A program made the translations under genes and the position numbers. A stretch of DNA of 43,913 nucleotides, taken from assembly GCA_964542305.1 (NCBI GenBank), contig CAZITX010000022.1, forward strand, positions 1-43,913, in the 5' to 3' direction. Origin of the DNA: DMER64 sp964542305 (lineage in GTDB: Bacteria; Bacteroidota; Bacteroidia; Bacteroidales; UBA932). Of the stretch, positions 1 to 8,149 are shown one piece after another (position 1 is the stretch's first letter; each line of letters starts with the position of its first letter). The notes under the pieces are model-generated. The model made no database searches and was not told the DNA's origin. It saw only the letters and a program-made list of their open reading frames with translations.

Positions 1-822
1 GTACGTAAATTTAAACCGGTAACACCCGGTCAAAGACATAAACTCATAAGCGCATACGATGACATTACCTGCAGCGTTCCCGAAAAATCGTTGCTGGCTC
101 CCAAAAAGAGCTCAGGCGGACGGAACAACCAGGGCAAAATGACCATGCGCTATATGGGAGGCGGGCACAAACGTCAGTACCGTATTATTGATTTTTTACG
201 GGAAAAAGACCAGTATTCCGCCACAGTGAAAACGATTGAATACGACCCCAACCGCAGTGCACGCATTGCTTTGGTTGCTTATGCAGACGGTGAAAAACGC
301 TATATCATAGCACCTAACGGTTTGCAGGTAGGACAGAAAATTGAATCCGGTCCCGGTGTTCCTCCGGAAATCGGCAATACACTCCTATTGTCCGAGATAC
401 CTCTTGGAACATTGGTACATAATGTGGAATTACATCCCGGTCAGGGAGCGGCCATGGCACGTAGTGCCGGCGCATACGCACAGTTGACTGCCAGGGAAGG
501 GAACCATGCCATCCTTCGTCTGCCTTCGGGTGAAACAAGAATGGTGCTGATCACCTGCCGTGCGACTGTCGGAACTGTTTCGAACCCCGACCACAGTCTT
601 GAGAAACACGGTAAAGCCGGAAGAAAAAGATGGCTTGGCCGCCGTCCACGTAACCGTGGTGTGGCTATGAACCCCGTAGATCACCCCATGGGAGGTGGAG
701 AAGGTCGCGCCTCCGGCGGACACCCGCGTTCACGTAAGGGAATACCCGCCAAAGGGTACAAGACCCGTAATCCCAAAAAGAATTCCAGGAAATTCATTAT
801 CGAAGACAGAAGGAAAAAATAA
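1..822 (+). CDS. rplB: Ribosomal protein L2 (5' end cut by window edge)
   Basis: Large-subunit protein L2, needed for subunit joining and the peptidyl-transferase centre. The open frame runs from base 1 with residues VRKFKPVTPGQRH, so only about two N-terminal codons (normally Met-Ala) lie outside the window. The internal TTG at 91 is not the start. The family signature near the C-terminus is present as MNPVDHPMGGGEGR; the functional His after VD is kept, and the second His of the enterobacterial motif is Met, as I recall for Bacteroidetes. The C-terminus is Arg/Lys rich as usual. It leads rpsS by 18 nt in an S10-type operon whose earlier genes (rplW and others) would lie upstream of the window. 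Confidence 0.98.
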   Translation, partial: VRKFKPVTPGQRHKLISAYDDITCSVPEKSLLAPKKSSGGRNNQGKMTMRYMGGGHKRQYRIIDFLREKDQYSATVKTIEYDPNRSARIALVAYADGEKRYIIAPNGLQVGQKIESGPGVPPEIGNTLLLSEIPLGTLVHNVELHPGQGAAMARSAGAYAQLTAREGNHAILRLPSGETRMVLITCRATVGTVSNPDHSLEKHGKAGRKRWLGRRPRNRGVAMNPVDHPMGGGEGRASGGHPRSRKGIPAKGYKTRNPKKNSRKFIIEDRRKK

Positions 823-840
823 CCGGATAAAATTTGCAAT

Positions 841-1107
841 ATGAGTCGTTCATTAAAAAAAGGTCCTTTCATTGAAGCAAGTCTTGAAAAGAGAATTCTT
901 GCCATGAATGAAGGCAAAATAAAGAAAGAAGTCCTGAAAACCTGGTCAAGGGCCAGTGTGATTTCTCCCGACTTTGTAGGCCATACGGTTGCCGTGCATA
1001 ACGGAAACAAATTTATTCCGGTATATGTAACCGAGAATATGGTCGGTCATAAATTAGGTGAATTTGCGCCCACCCGCACGTTTAAGGGGCACTCGGGCAA
1101 TCGTTAA
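841..1107 (+). CDS. rpsS: Ribosomal protein S19
   Basis: Small-subunit head protein S19, which with S13 contacts the subunit bridge and tRNA region. The 88-residue length is normal. It begins MSRSLKKGPFIE, the classic S19 N-terminus, and ends in the conserved GEFAPTRTFKGHSG stretch. It sits 18 nt after rplB and 20 nt before rplV, in the usual order. No Shine-Dalgarno sequence is seen before the ATG, which is normal for this phylum. Confidence 0.98.
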   Translation: MSRSLKKGPFIEASLEKRILAMNEGKIKKEVLKTWSRASVISPDFVGHTVAVHNGNKFIPVYVTENMVGHKLGEFAPTRTFKGHSGNR

Positions 1108-1127
1108 CAGAATAAAGAAGAACACTA

Positions 1128-1547
1128 ATGGGAGCTCGAAAAAGAAAAATGGCCGAACGCCAAAAAGAAATAAGGAAACAAACAGCTTATGCAAAGCTGA
1201 ATAATGTTCCTACATCCCCCCGGAAGATGCGTCTTGTCGCTGATCTGATCCGGGGCGTTGAAGTAAACCGTGCTTTGGATATTTTAAAATATACAAAGAA
1301 CGAACCTTCCATACGTCTTGAAAAACTTCTCAAATCGGCCGTAGCCAATTGGGAAGGCAAGAATGAAGAAGAAAGGAAAGAGTTGGAAAGCGGAAACGTT
1401 ATTGTAAAAAGCATTACCGTGGACGGTGGAAGAATTCTAAAAAGGATCCGGACTGCCCCCCAGGGACGTGCCGCAAGGATTCGCAAGCGCTCAAACCACG
1501 TGACTATAGTATTGGATAAAAAACAACAAAAAGTAAAAGAAGCATAA
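1128..1547 (+). CDS. rplV: Ribosomal protein L22
   Basis: Large-subunit protein L22, whose long hairpin lines the peptide exit tunnel. The 139 residues contain the family core NNVPTSPRKMRLVADLIRG near the N-terminus and APQGRAARIRKRSNHV at the tunnel hairpin. There is a charged N-terminal extension of about 20 residues before the core, as in other Bacteroidetes L22 proteins. The stop codon is one base from the rpsC start at 1549, indicating tight co-transcription and probably translational coupling. Confidence 0.97.
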   Translation: MGARKRKMAERQKEIRKQTAYAKLNNVPTSPRKMRLVADLIRGVEVNRALDILKYTKNEPSIRLEKLLKSAVANWEGKNEEERKELESGNVIVKSITVDGGRILKRIRTAPQGRAARIRKRSNHVTIVLDKKQQKVKEA

Positions 1548-1548
1548 T

Positions 1549-2370
1549 ATGGGACAAAAAACTAATCCTATCAGTAACCGTGTAGGCATAATCCGTGGTT
1601 GGGATTCAAGCTGGTGCGGAAGTTATGCAGAACGATTGGCCGAAGATGCCAAGATCCGGCAGTACCTTACTACCCGTTTGGCAAAGGCCAGTCTCTCACG
1701 CGTTGTGATTGAACGGACCCTGAAGCTCATTACTGTGACTATCCATACAGCCCGTCCCGGTATTATTATCGGTAAAGGGGGTCAGGAAGTGGAGAAACTG
1801 AAAGAGGAGCTTAAGAAAATTTCCAATAAAGAAGTACAGATCAACATTTTTGAAGTTAAACGTCCCGAACTGGACGCGACCATTGTTGCCAACAACATAG
1901 CCCGTCAGATTGAAGGTCGTGTTTCATACCGCCGTGCCATTAAAATGGCTATGGCTTCCACCATACGTATGGGAGCCGAAGGGATCAAGGTATTAATAGG
2001 TGGTCGTCTGGGCGGAGCCGAAATGGCACGTCGGGAACTGTTCAAGGAAGGCCGTACACCTTTACATACATTCCGGGCCGATATAGATTACGCACTTGCC
2101 GAGGCACATACGAAAGTAGGCGTGCTGGGGATCAAAGTGTGGATCTGTAACGGGGAAGTATATGGAAAACGTGATTTGTCCCCCAACATCGGAACAGCCG
2201 CATCTGCTGCCGGAACAGGCAATATGCCTTCTGACAGGCGCGGAGGACGAGGTGGCAGAGATCGTGATCGTCGTGGTGGTGACCGCAGGAGCGGAAGAGG
2301 CGGAGATCAAAGAGACAATCGCGGTGGAGACCGCAGAGACGGAAGAAGGGACAGAGGCCAGCGCCAATAG
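1549..2370 (+). CDS. rpsC: Ribosomal protein S3 with long Arg/Gly/Asp tail
   Basis: Small-subunit protein S3 at the mRNA entry site. It has a KH domain with the GKGG loop at residues 75-78, then the S3 C-terminal domain including the GRTPLHTFRADIDYA region. Conserved sequence ends near residue 212. The last roughly 60 residues are low complexity, built from short RGG, GGDRR and RDR units, and are longer than the tails I recall in Bacteroides S3 (total about 245 aa there, 273 here). In most bacteria rplP-rpmC-rpsQ follow directly; here none follows. The stop codon TAG (2368-2370) lies inside the left arm of a 26-bp inverted repeat. Confidence 0.96.
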   Translation: MGQKTNPISNRVGIIRGWDSSWCGSYAERLAEDAKIRQYLTTRLAKASLSRVVIERTLKLITVTIHTARPGIIIGKGGQEVEKLKEELKKISNKEVQINIFEVKRPELDATIVANNIARQIEGRVSYRRAIKMAMASTIRMGAEGIKVLIGGRLGGAEMARRELFKEGRTPLHTFRADIDYALAEAHTKVGVLGIKVWICNGEVYGKRDLSPNIGTAASAAGTGNMPSDRRGGRGGRDRDRRGGDRRSGRGGDQRDNRGGDRRDGRRDRGQRQ

Positions 2371-2492
2371 TGCAACGCACACTTGATGCATAGTACTGGC
2401 ATTCAGCACGATAACAAAAAGCACCCCCGGGGGTGCTTTTTTGTTATGTAACAGCAGATCAGGCAAATGCATCAAGTGTGCGTTGCACTATT
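2366..2492. repeat. Perfect 26-bp inverted repeat around a terminator
   Basis: Bases 2366-2391 and 2467-2492 are perfect reverse complements (arm core TGCAACGCACACTTGATGCA). The arms are separated by 75 nt, and the centre of symmetry (about 2429) coincides with the centre of the terminator hairpin at 2411-2447, so the whole 127-bp element is one dyad. The two 19-nt inner spacers are not complementary beyond a few bases. The left arm carries the rpsC stop codon. The right arm encodes the last residues and the stop of the opposing permease gene. It may be a scar of an inverted duplication, a small non-autonomous palindromic element, or an assembly fold-back artefact. No ORF lies between the arms. 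Confidence 0.9.
2411..2447. terminator. Bidirectional intrinsic terminator rpsC / permease
   Basis: A nearly perfect 18-bp palindrome: A-rich left flank, GCACCCCC, then GGGGGTGC, then TTTTTTGTTAT. With the innermost CCGG as loop it forms a very strong GC stem followed by a U-run on either strand. It lies midway between the converging rpsC and permease stops, so it can end transcription from both sides, and it marks the true end of the truncated ribosomal operon. Confidence 0.93.
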
Positions 2493-3668
2493 TCTGCCAT
2501 GCGGCAGCACCAGATTCAGCACAACACCCAGAAGAGCTGCCAATCCAATGCCGGTCATGGAAAAATTGCCGACAGATAAAGCAGCACCTCCGATCCCCAC
2601 AGTCAGGATGAGGGAAACGATGATCAAATTTCTTGTGTTTGAGAAATCTATTCTGTTGGTAATCATATTGTTTATCCCGATAGATGCAATACTTCCAAAT
2701 AACAACAACATGATGCCACCCATTACGGCCTGGGGTATGGTGCATAGTACTGCGTTCACTTTTCCTATCACAGAGAATAATATGGCCGTGACGGCTGCTA
2801 CGCGAAGAACATAGGGGTTGGAAACTTTAGTAAGCGTTATGGCTCCGGTTACTTCTGAATAAGTAGTAACGGGAGGTCCTCCGGCAAGACCGGATAGGAA
2901 GCAGGCTACCCCGTCACCCAACATCGTTCTGTGCAGCCCCGGATCTTTGACATAGTCCTTGCCGGTCACTGCACCTATGGCATATACATCACCAATATGT
3001 TCTATGACAGGAGCAATTGCCACAGGAACCAGGAAAAAAATGGCAGGCAATGAAAAAGAAGGTCTGGTAAAAGAAGGAAGCGCTATCCACGCGGCTTCTT
3101 TGACAGGCGACAAATCTATCCCCCGAAAGATCCAGGCAACCACGTATCCGGCAACTATGCCGGCCAGGATGGGAATAAGTTTTAGCATGCCTTTTCCCAG
3201 CAAACTGACCAGTACGGCAACCGTAAGTGACACGCCGGCAAGCAACCAGTCAGACCCGGCCATGTTTACCCCGGTAGAAGCCAGGGAAAGGCCAATGAGT
3301 ATGATTACGGGCCCTATCACAATAGGGGGGAATAATTTTCCGATAAACCCCGGACCCCATATTTTTACAGCCAGACTCATAAGGCCATAAACCAAACCAA
3401 CGGCCGCGATTCCCGACATGGTACCCGGCATTCCATAAAGCTCTGTGGCTTTGATAATAGGGGCAATGAAGGCAAAGCTGCTACCCAGAAAAACAGGCAC
3501 TTTTCCTTTGGTGATAAGATGGAAAATCAGCGTACCGATTCCTGCCGCGAACAATGCTATGGAAGGATCCAGTCCAACCAAAAGCGGAACAAGTACGGTT
3601 GCTCCAAAGGCGACAAACAGGTATTGTACGCCAATAACCGTTTCCTTAATTTTTGTTTTCAAGAACAT
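2472..3668 (-). CDS. uraA: Uracil/xanthine permease (NCS2 family)
   Basis: Inner-membrane nucleobase:proton symporter of the NCS2 family, most like UraA-type uracil permeases. It is 398 residues long and hydrophobic throughout, with the family's N-terminal run FGATVLVPLLVG and GSSFAFIAP. The substrate-site acidic residues of E. coli UraA (E241, E290) correspond to E223 in VIEHIGD and E272 in TTYSEVTG, so transport activity is expected. Uracil rather than xanthine is inferred from overall resemblance only. The C-terminus is unusual: the last few residues (SATHT) and the stop codon come from the right arm of the inverted repeat shared with rpsC, so the original end may have been replaced. It starts 33 bp from the divergent glycosyltransferase gene. 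Confidence 0.9.
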   Translation of the reverse strand: MFLKTKIKETVIGVQYLFVAFGATVLVPLLVGLDPSIALFAAGIGTLIFHLITKGKVPVFLGSSFAFIAPIIKATELYGMPGTMSGIAAVGLVYGLMSLAVKIWGPGFIGKLFPPIVIGPVIILIGLSLASTGVNMAGSDWLLAGVSLTVAVLVSLLGKGMLKLIPILAGIVAGYVVAWIFRGIDLSPVKEAAWIALPSFTRPSFSLPAIFFLVPVAIAPVIEHIGDVYAIGAVTGKDYVKDPGLHRTMLGDGVACFLSGLAGGPPVTTYSEVTGAITLTKVSNPYVLRVAAVTAILFSVIGKVNAVLCTIPQAVMGGIMLLLFGSIASIGINNMITNRIDFSNTRNLIIVSLILTVGIGGAALSVGNFSMTGIGLAALLGVVLNLVLPHGRNSATHT

Positions 3669-3687
3669 AAAGATAATTACTTTATAC

Positions 3688-3695
3688 TAACTTTG
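3688..3695 (+). promoter_or_regulatory. Bacteroidetes -7 box before the GT4 operon
   Basis: TAACTTTG matches the TAnnTTTG -7 consensus 6 bp before the ATG at 3702, which would give an almost leaderless transcript. No clear -33 TTTG is seen at the proper distance, so the call is moderate. Confidence 0.45.
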
Positions 3696-3701
3696 TATGA
3701 T

Positions 3702-4835
3702 ATGAAAATCGCTTATTTATCTGTTTTTTATCCTTATCGCGGAGGAATTGCGCAATTTAATGCAAATCTTTACCGCGAACTGGAAAAATCACACCAGGTT
3801 AAAGCGTTTAATTTTAAAAGGCAATACCCCAAAATTCTTTTCCCCGGGAAAACCCAACACATTCCCAAAGACGATAAGGCCCTATTCATTGAAAGTACAC
3901 CGGTACTGGATTCCATTAATCCTTTTTCATACGGTCGTACCGCAAGACAGATACTGAAATACAATCCCGATCTTCTTTTAATGCGTTACTGGATGCCTTT
4001 TTTTGCTCCGTCTCTGGGCTGGGTTGCGCGTCGATTAAAACATAAAGGATGCACCGTAGTATCCATTGTTGACAATTTGGTGCCGCATGAGAGAACTTTT
4101 ATGGACAAAGCGCTGTCCCGCTGGTTTTTAAAGCAAAACCACGGGTGTATTGCCATGAGCCGGACAGTCCGGGACGACATACTGTCACTTGATCCCAAGC
4201 TCCCCTATCTGCTGAAAGCGCATCCCCTGTACGATCATTTTGGAGCGCCGATCCCATCGACAGAGGCAAAAAAACAACTCGGCCTGGATCCGAATAGAAA
4301 GACATTGTTGTTTTTCGGCTTCATAAGGGATTACAAGGGCCTGGACCTGCTGCTGGATGCATTTGCGGATCTGGGGAATACGTATCAATTGGTTATTGCC
4401 GGAGAAAGTTACGGGAGTTTTGAAAAATACGGGAAACAAATCCGTGATTTACCCGATCCGTCTTCAGTTAAGGTGTTTAACAGGTATATTGCCGATTCGG
4501 AAGTCCCCGCGATTTTCTCTGCCGCTGATGTCTGCGTCCTGCCATACCGTACAGCCACGCAAAGCGGGATCTCCGCCATGGCTTATCATTATGAGGTGCC
4601 TTTGATCGTAACTCCTGCAGGGGGCCTGGCTGAAGCCGTGGAAGGTCCCGGAACCGGCCTGGTGGCGGCCGGAACCGATGCCCGCTCGGTGGAGCTTGCC
4701 ATTAGAAAATTTTTCAGTATGGACAGGAATCCTTTCAGGGAAAGCATCCGGAAAGAAAAGGAGATCCTTACCTGGGAACATTTTGCGGCGGAAATAACCG
4801 ATTTTGTAAATAAAGTAAAACCAAAACCCGTATAA
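3702..4835 (+). CDS. GT4-family glycosyltransferase
   Basis: A cytoplasmic GT-B fold glycosyltransferase, about 377 residues. The start is placed at the ATG giving MKIAYLSVFYPYRGGIAQF, because this is a typical GT4 N-terminus with a glycine-rich acceptor-side loop. The open frame extends upstream into the opposing permease gene, but that part is not protein-like. The C-terminal Rossmann half shows GFIRDYKGLDLLLDAF, then LVIAGE, then the donor-binding segment ATQSGISAMAYHYEVPLIVTPAGGL. Donor and acceptor cannot be told from the sequence; it could act in cell-surface glycan or glycolipid assembly. It is first in an operon, 3 nt before the peptidase gene. Confidence 0.88.
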   Translation: MKIAYLSVFYPYRGGIAQFNANLYRELEKSHQVKAFNFKRQYPKILFPGKTQHIPKDDKALFIESTPVLDSINPFSYGRTARQILKYNPDLLLMRYWMPFFAPSLGWVARRLKHKGCTVVSIVDNLVPHERTFMDKALSRWFLKQNHGCIAMSRTVRDDILSLDPKLPYLLKAHPLYDHFGAPIPSTEAKKQLGLDPNRKTLLFFGFIRDYKGLDLLLDAFADLGNTYQLVIAGESYGSFEKYGKQIRDLPDPSSVKVFNRYIADSEVPAIFSAADVCVLPYRTATQSGISAMAYHYEVPLIVTPAGGLAEAVEGPGTGLVAAGTDARSVELAIRKFFSMDRNPFRESIRKEKEILTWEHFAAEITDFVNKVKPKPV

Positions 4836-4838
4836 ACC

Positions 4839-6938
4839 ATGAAAAAATCACTACTAATTCTATTATTGGGCTTCTTAGTGGCCTGTTCATCCAATCCAAT
4901 GAAAAACAATCCTTTATTGCAGGAGTATAACACTCCTTTCCAAACTCCCCCGTTTGATCAGATAAAAACGGAGCATTTCATGCCTGCCGTTCGGGAAGCC
5001 ATGGAACAAAACCGTGCGGAAATTGACGCCATTGTCAACAACCGGGAAGAGCCTACTTTTGAAAACACTATAGCTGCCTATGACAGGGCCGGAGACCTGC
5101 TCTCCCGTGTTACAGCTGCTTTCTTTACCCTGAACCGTTCGGACACCAATGAAGAATTACAGGCATTGGCCCGTGAGATCACCCCTGAACTGACAAAACA
5201 CCGTAACGAGATCCAGCTGAATCCCGTTCTTTTTGAAAGAATTGACTGCCTTTACCAGAAACGGGACTCTTTGGACCTGGATGCACAGCAAATGAGAACC
5301 CTGGAAAAATACTATGATGATTTTGTCAGGGGCGGTGCTGCTCTGTCGGATGAAGACAAAGAAATACTGAAGGACATAAATACACAGCTTTCCAACCTGA
5401 GCCTTCAATTTGGCCAAAACCTCCTTGCCGAGACCAACGACTTTAAAATGGTCGTAGAGAACGTGGAAGATCTTGCCGGTCTTCCTGAAAGCAACGTTCG
5501 TGCAGCCGCCAGCCTGGCCGAGTCTCTTGGTATGGAGGGTAAATACGTCTTCACCCCCAACAAACCTTCCTGGATCCCTTTCCTGCAATACGTACACAAC
5601 CGTGACCTGAGAGAAAAATTGTACAAAGGGTATTATATGCGTGGTGACAACAATAACGCAAACGACAATAAAGAGATCATAAGTAAGATAGTCAACCTTA
5701 GGGTACGCAGGGCAAAGCTTTTGGGATTTGACACATACGCCGACTTTGTTCTGGTAAACAACATGGCCAAAACCCCGGAAGCTGTATATTCCTTCCTTCA
5801 AAGAGTCTGGGACCCGGCTTTACGGGTGGCTAAAGAAGAACTGGCAGCCATGCAGAAAATTGCCGATCGCGAAGGTGCCGGGTTCAAACTGGAAAGCTGG
5901 GACTGGTGGTATTATGCCGAGAAACTGCGTAAAGAAAAATACGATCTGGACGAAAACGAGATCAAACCATACCTGAAACTGGAAAACGTCAGGAACGGGT
6001 TGTTTTACGTCGCCAACAACCTTTACGGGTTGACCTTTGAAAAACGGACTGACATTCCTCTTTACAATCCTTCTGTGGAAACCTTTGAGGTTAAAGACCG
6101 GGATGGCAGCCACCTGGCTATATTATACCTGGATTATCCTACAAGGGCCGGGAAAAATGCCGGAGCCTGGTGTTCCGGTTTGCGCGGTTACCGGAAAAAT
6201 GCCGATGGGACCGAGCAATTTCCCCTGGTAACGGTTACCACTAATTTCCCTGCCCCTGTGGACGGAGAGCCCGTTCTTTTAAGCTGGGACGAAGCCGAGA
6301 CCTTGTTCCACGAATTCGGACATGCTTTGGACGGATTCTTTGGACGCGGGGATTACGACCGTATTTGCGGTGCGTTGCCTCGTGATATGGTGGAATTGCC
6401 TTCACAGATCAACGAACATTGGGCCATTCAGCCGGCAGTGCTGAAGGAATATGCCCTGCATTACCAAACAGGAGAACCCATGCCTGAAGAACTTATTGAA
6501 CGGCTGGTAAATAGCAGTCATTTCAACCAGGGCTTTATGACCGTTGAATTCATTGCAGCCGCATTGCTTGATATGGAATGGCATTCAGCCGGTGAAGAGC
6601 AGGAATACGATGTAAATGAATTTGAAAAGAAGGCCCTGAAAAAATACGGGCTGATTGACGAAATCCTTCCACGTTACCGTTCCACGTATTTTTCACATAT
6701 CTTCAACGGGGGATATGCCGTAGGGTATTATGTATACCTGTGGGCCGAGATCCTGGATGCTGATGCTTTTGATGCCTTTAAGGAAACCGGTGATATTTTT
6801 GATCCCGAAACTGCCGGAAAATTCCGGAAATACATTCTTACCGAAGGTGGCTGGGACGAGCCCATGAAACAGTATATTCGTTTCCGTGGTTCAGAACCCA
6901 ACGAAAATCCCTTACTTCGTAACCGTGGTTTATTGTAA
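4839..6938 (+). CDS. dcp: M3-family metallopeptidase lipoprotein (dipeptidyl carboxypeptidase type)
   Basis: A zinc oligopeptidase of the thimet/Dcp family that trims short peptides, here probably anchored in the periplasm or outer membrane. The N-terminus MKKSLLILLLGFLVACSS is a lipoprotein signal with lipobox VAC. The 699 residues match Dcp length. The metal site is H491-E492-F-G-H495, with the third ligand at E519 in MVELPSQINEHW; E492 is the expected catalytic base. Other family segments are GAWCSGLRGY and FNGGYAVGYYVYLWAE near the C-terminus (the substrate-binding Tyr/Gly loop). The exact specificity (dipeptidyl carboxypeptidase against oligopeptidase A) is inferred from similarity. It is 3 nt after the glycosyltransferase and 7 nt before the serine hydrolase. 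Confidence 0.93.
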   Translation: MKKSLLILLLGFLVACSSNPMKNNPLLQEYNTPFQTPPFDQIKTEHFMPAVREAMEQNRAEIDAIVNNREEPTFENTIAAYDRAGDLLSRVTAAFFTLNRSDTNEELQALAREITPELTKHRNEIQLNPVLFERIDCLYQKRDSLDLDAQQMRTLEKYYDDFVRGGAALSDEDKEILKDINTQLSNLSLQFGQNLLAETNDFKMVVENVEDLAGLPESNVRAAASLAESLGMEGKYVFTPNKPSWIPFLQYVHNRDLREKLYKGYYMRGDNNNANDNKEIISKIVNLRVRRAKLLGFDTYADFVLVNNMAKTPEAVYSFLQRVWDPALRVAKEELAAMQKIADREGAGFKLESWDWWYYAEKLRKEKYDLDENEIKPYLKLENVRNGLFYVANNLYGLTFEKRTDIPLYNPSVETFEVKDRDGSHLAILYLDYPTRAGKNAGAWCSGLRGYRKNADGTEQFPLVTVTTNFPAPVDGEPVLLSWDEAETLFHEFGHALDGFFGRGDYDRICGALPRDMVELPSQINEHWAIQPAVLKEYALHYQTGEPMPEELIERLVNSSHFNQGFMTVEFIAAALLDMEWHSAGEEQEYDVNEFEKKALKKYGLIDEILPRYRSTYFSHIFNGGYAVGYYVYLWAEILDADAFDAFKETGDIFDPETAGKFRKYILTEGGWDEPMKQYIRFRGSEPNENPLLRNRGLL

Positions 6939-6945
6939 GACGTTT

Positions 6946-8148
6946 ATGAAATACAAATTGTTTTTTCTGATGCTGGGGGTGTGGGCTGTAGCTGCTTGCA
7001 CCCAGCCGGCAACGCATTCCGCAATCCCGGTGGTTTCTCCGGAGTCTGTGGGACTGAATCCGGAGCATCTTGTCCTTGTGGATCAGGTGATAGGGGAGGC
7101 GATCCGGGCCGAGGATATCCCCGGTGCCGTGTTGGCTGTTATTCGCCATGACCGGATAGCCTACCTGAAAGCATACGGGAACCGGCAACTGGTACCCGAC
7201 ACCCTTCCCATGACCCTGGAAACGGTCTTCGATCTGGCTTCGGTCAGCAAATGCGTGGGAACGACCTTAAGCATCATGCAATTGGTGGAAAGAGGTCAAC
7301 TCCGTCTGATGGATCGTGTAGATCAGTACCTGCCCGGTTTTCAACCCTGGACGGATCCTAAAACAGGGAGAAACGTAAATATTACAATCGAAGACCTGAT
7401 GACCCATACATCCGGACTTCCTCCTTACGGCCCCACACCAGAGTTAATAGAGCGTTACGGGTCCCCCTCTCCGCAAGGCCTGATGGAATACATCTGTCAA
7501 TGTCCCAGGGATTTCAAACCCAAAACGGGGTATCAGTACAGTTGCCTGAATTTCATCACCTTGCAGAATGTTCTGGAGAAGATTACCGGGGTGACACTGG
7601 CCGAATACGCACAGAAAAACGTCTTTGATCAACTCGGCTTAAAACATACTACATATATGCCTCAAGGAGAAACTCTGGCATTATGTGCTCCTACGGAGCT
7701 GCAAGAGGACGGGCTCCCGTTGGTCGGGAAAGTGCACGATCCGCTGGCACGGTTGATGAACGGAGGAAATTCAGGAAACGCCGGTGTCTTTTCCAATGCC
7801 ACGGACCTGGCCGTTATCGCTGTGGCCCTGCTCAACGGAGGGGAAGTGAACGGGAAACGCATCCTGGGGCCCCTTACGGTCAAAGCTATGGCACGGGTAC
7901 CGGAAGGTGTAGCTGCCTTTGGGCGCACCCTTGGCTGGGGACGTGCAGGCTCCTGGAACGGAAACCTTTTCAATCCGAACACAGTATACGGGCATACGGG
8001 ATATACGGGAACGAGCATGGTTATTGACCCCGAGTCTGATACAGCCGTCATATTGCTGGCCAACCGCGTCCATCCTTACGATGACGGGGCTGCTGTCAGC
8101 ATGCGCACCCGGGTGGCAAATATTGTTGCAGGGGCAATTGTGGAATGA
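6946..8148 (+). CDS. Serine beta-lactamase-like hydrolase, lipoprotein
   Basis: A penicillin-binding-protein/class C beta-lactamase fold hydrolase, 400 residues. The start is MKYKLFFLMLGVWAVAAC, chosen because it gives a lipoprotein signal with lipobox VAAC; an in-frame earlier ATG lies inside the dcp gene and is rejected. The nucleophile motif is S99-V-S-K102. The second motif is Y198-S-C200 where the family normally has Y-x-N, with Asn two residues later. The third motif is H350-T-G352 in GHTGYTGTS. Such proteins are usually esterases, D-amino peptidases or of unknown function rather than resistance enzymes. It is embedded in the GT4-dcp operon with only a 1-nt gap to the next gene. Confidence 0.87.
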   Translation: MKYKLFFLMLGVWAVAACTQPATHSAIPVVSPESVGLNPEHLVLVDQVIGEAIRAEDIPGAVLAVIRHDRIAYLKAYGNRQLVPDTLPMTLETVFDLASVSKCVGTTLSIMQLVERGQLRLMDRVDQYLPGFQPWTDPKTGRNVNITIEDLMTHTSGLPPYGPTPELIERYGSPSPQGLMEYICQCPRDFKPKTGYQYSCLNFITLQNVLEKITGVTLAEYAQKNVFDQLGLKHTTYMPQGETLALCAPTELQEDGLPLVGKVHDPLARLMNGGNSGNAGVFSNATDLAVIAVALLNGGEVNGKRILGPLTVKAMARVPEGVAAFGRTLGWGRAGSWNGNLFNPNTVYGHTGYTGTSMVIDPESDTAVILLANRVHPYDDGAAVSMRTRVANIVAGAIVE

Positions 8149-8149
8149 T

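Noticed and set aside
2062..2475. Minus- and plus-strand ORFs over the rpsC tail
   Set aside because: They arise from the Arg/Gly-rich low-complexity coding sequence of S3 and have no independent support.
2366..2492. Insertion sequence with terminal inverted repeats
   Set aside because: Only 75 nt lie between the arms, with no ORF and no visible target-site duplication; at most a palindromic element.
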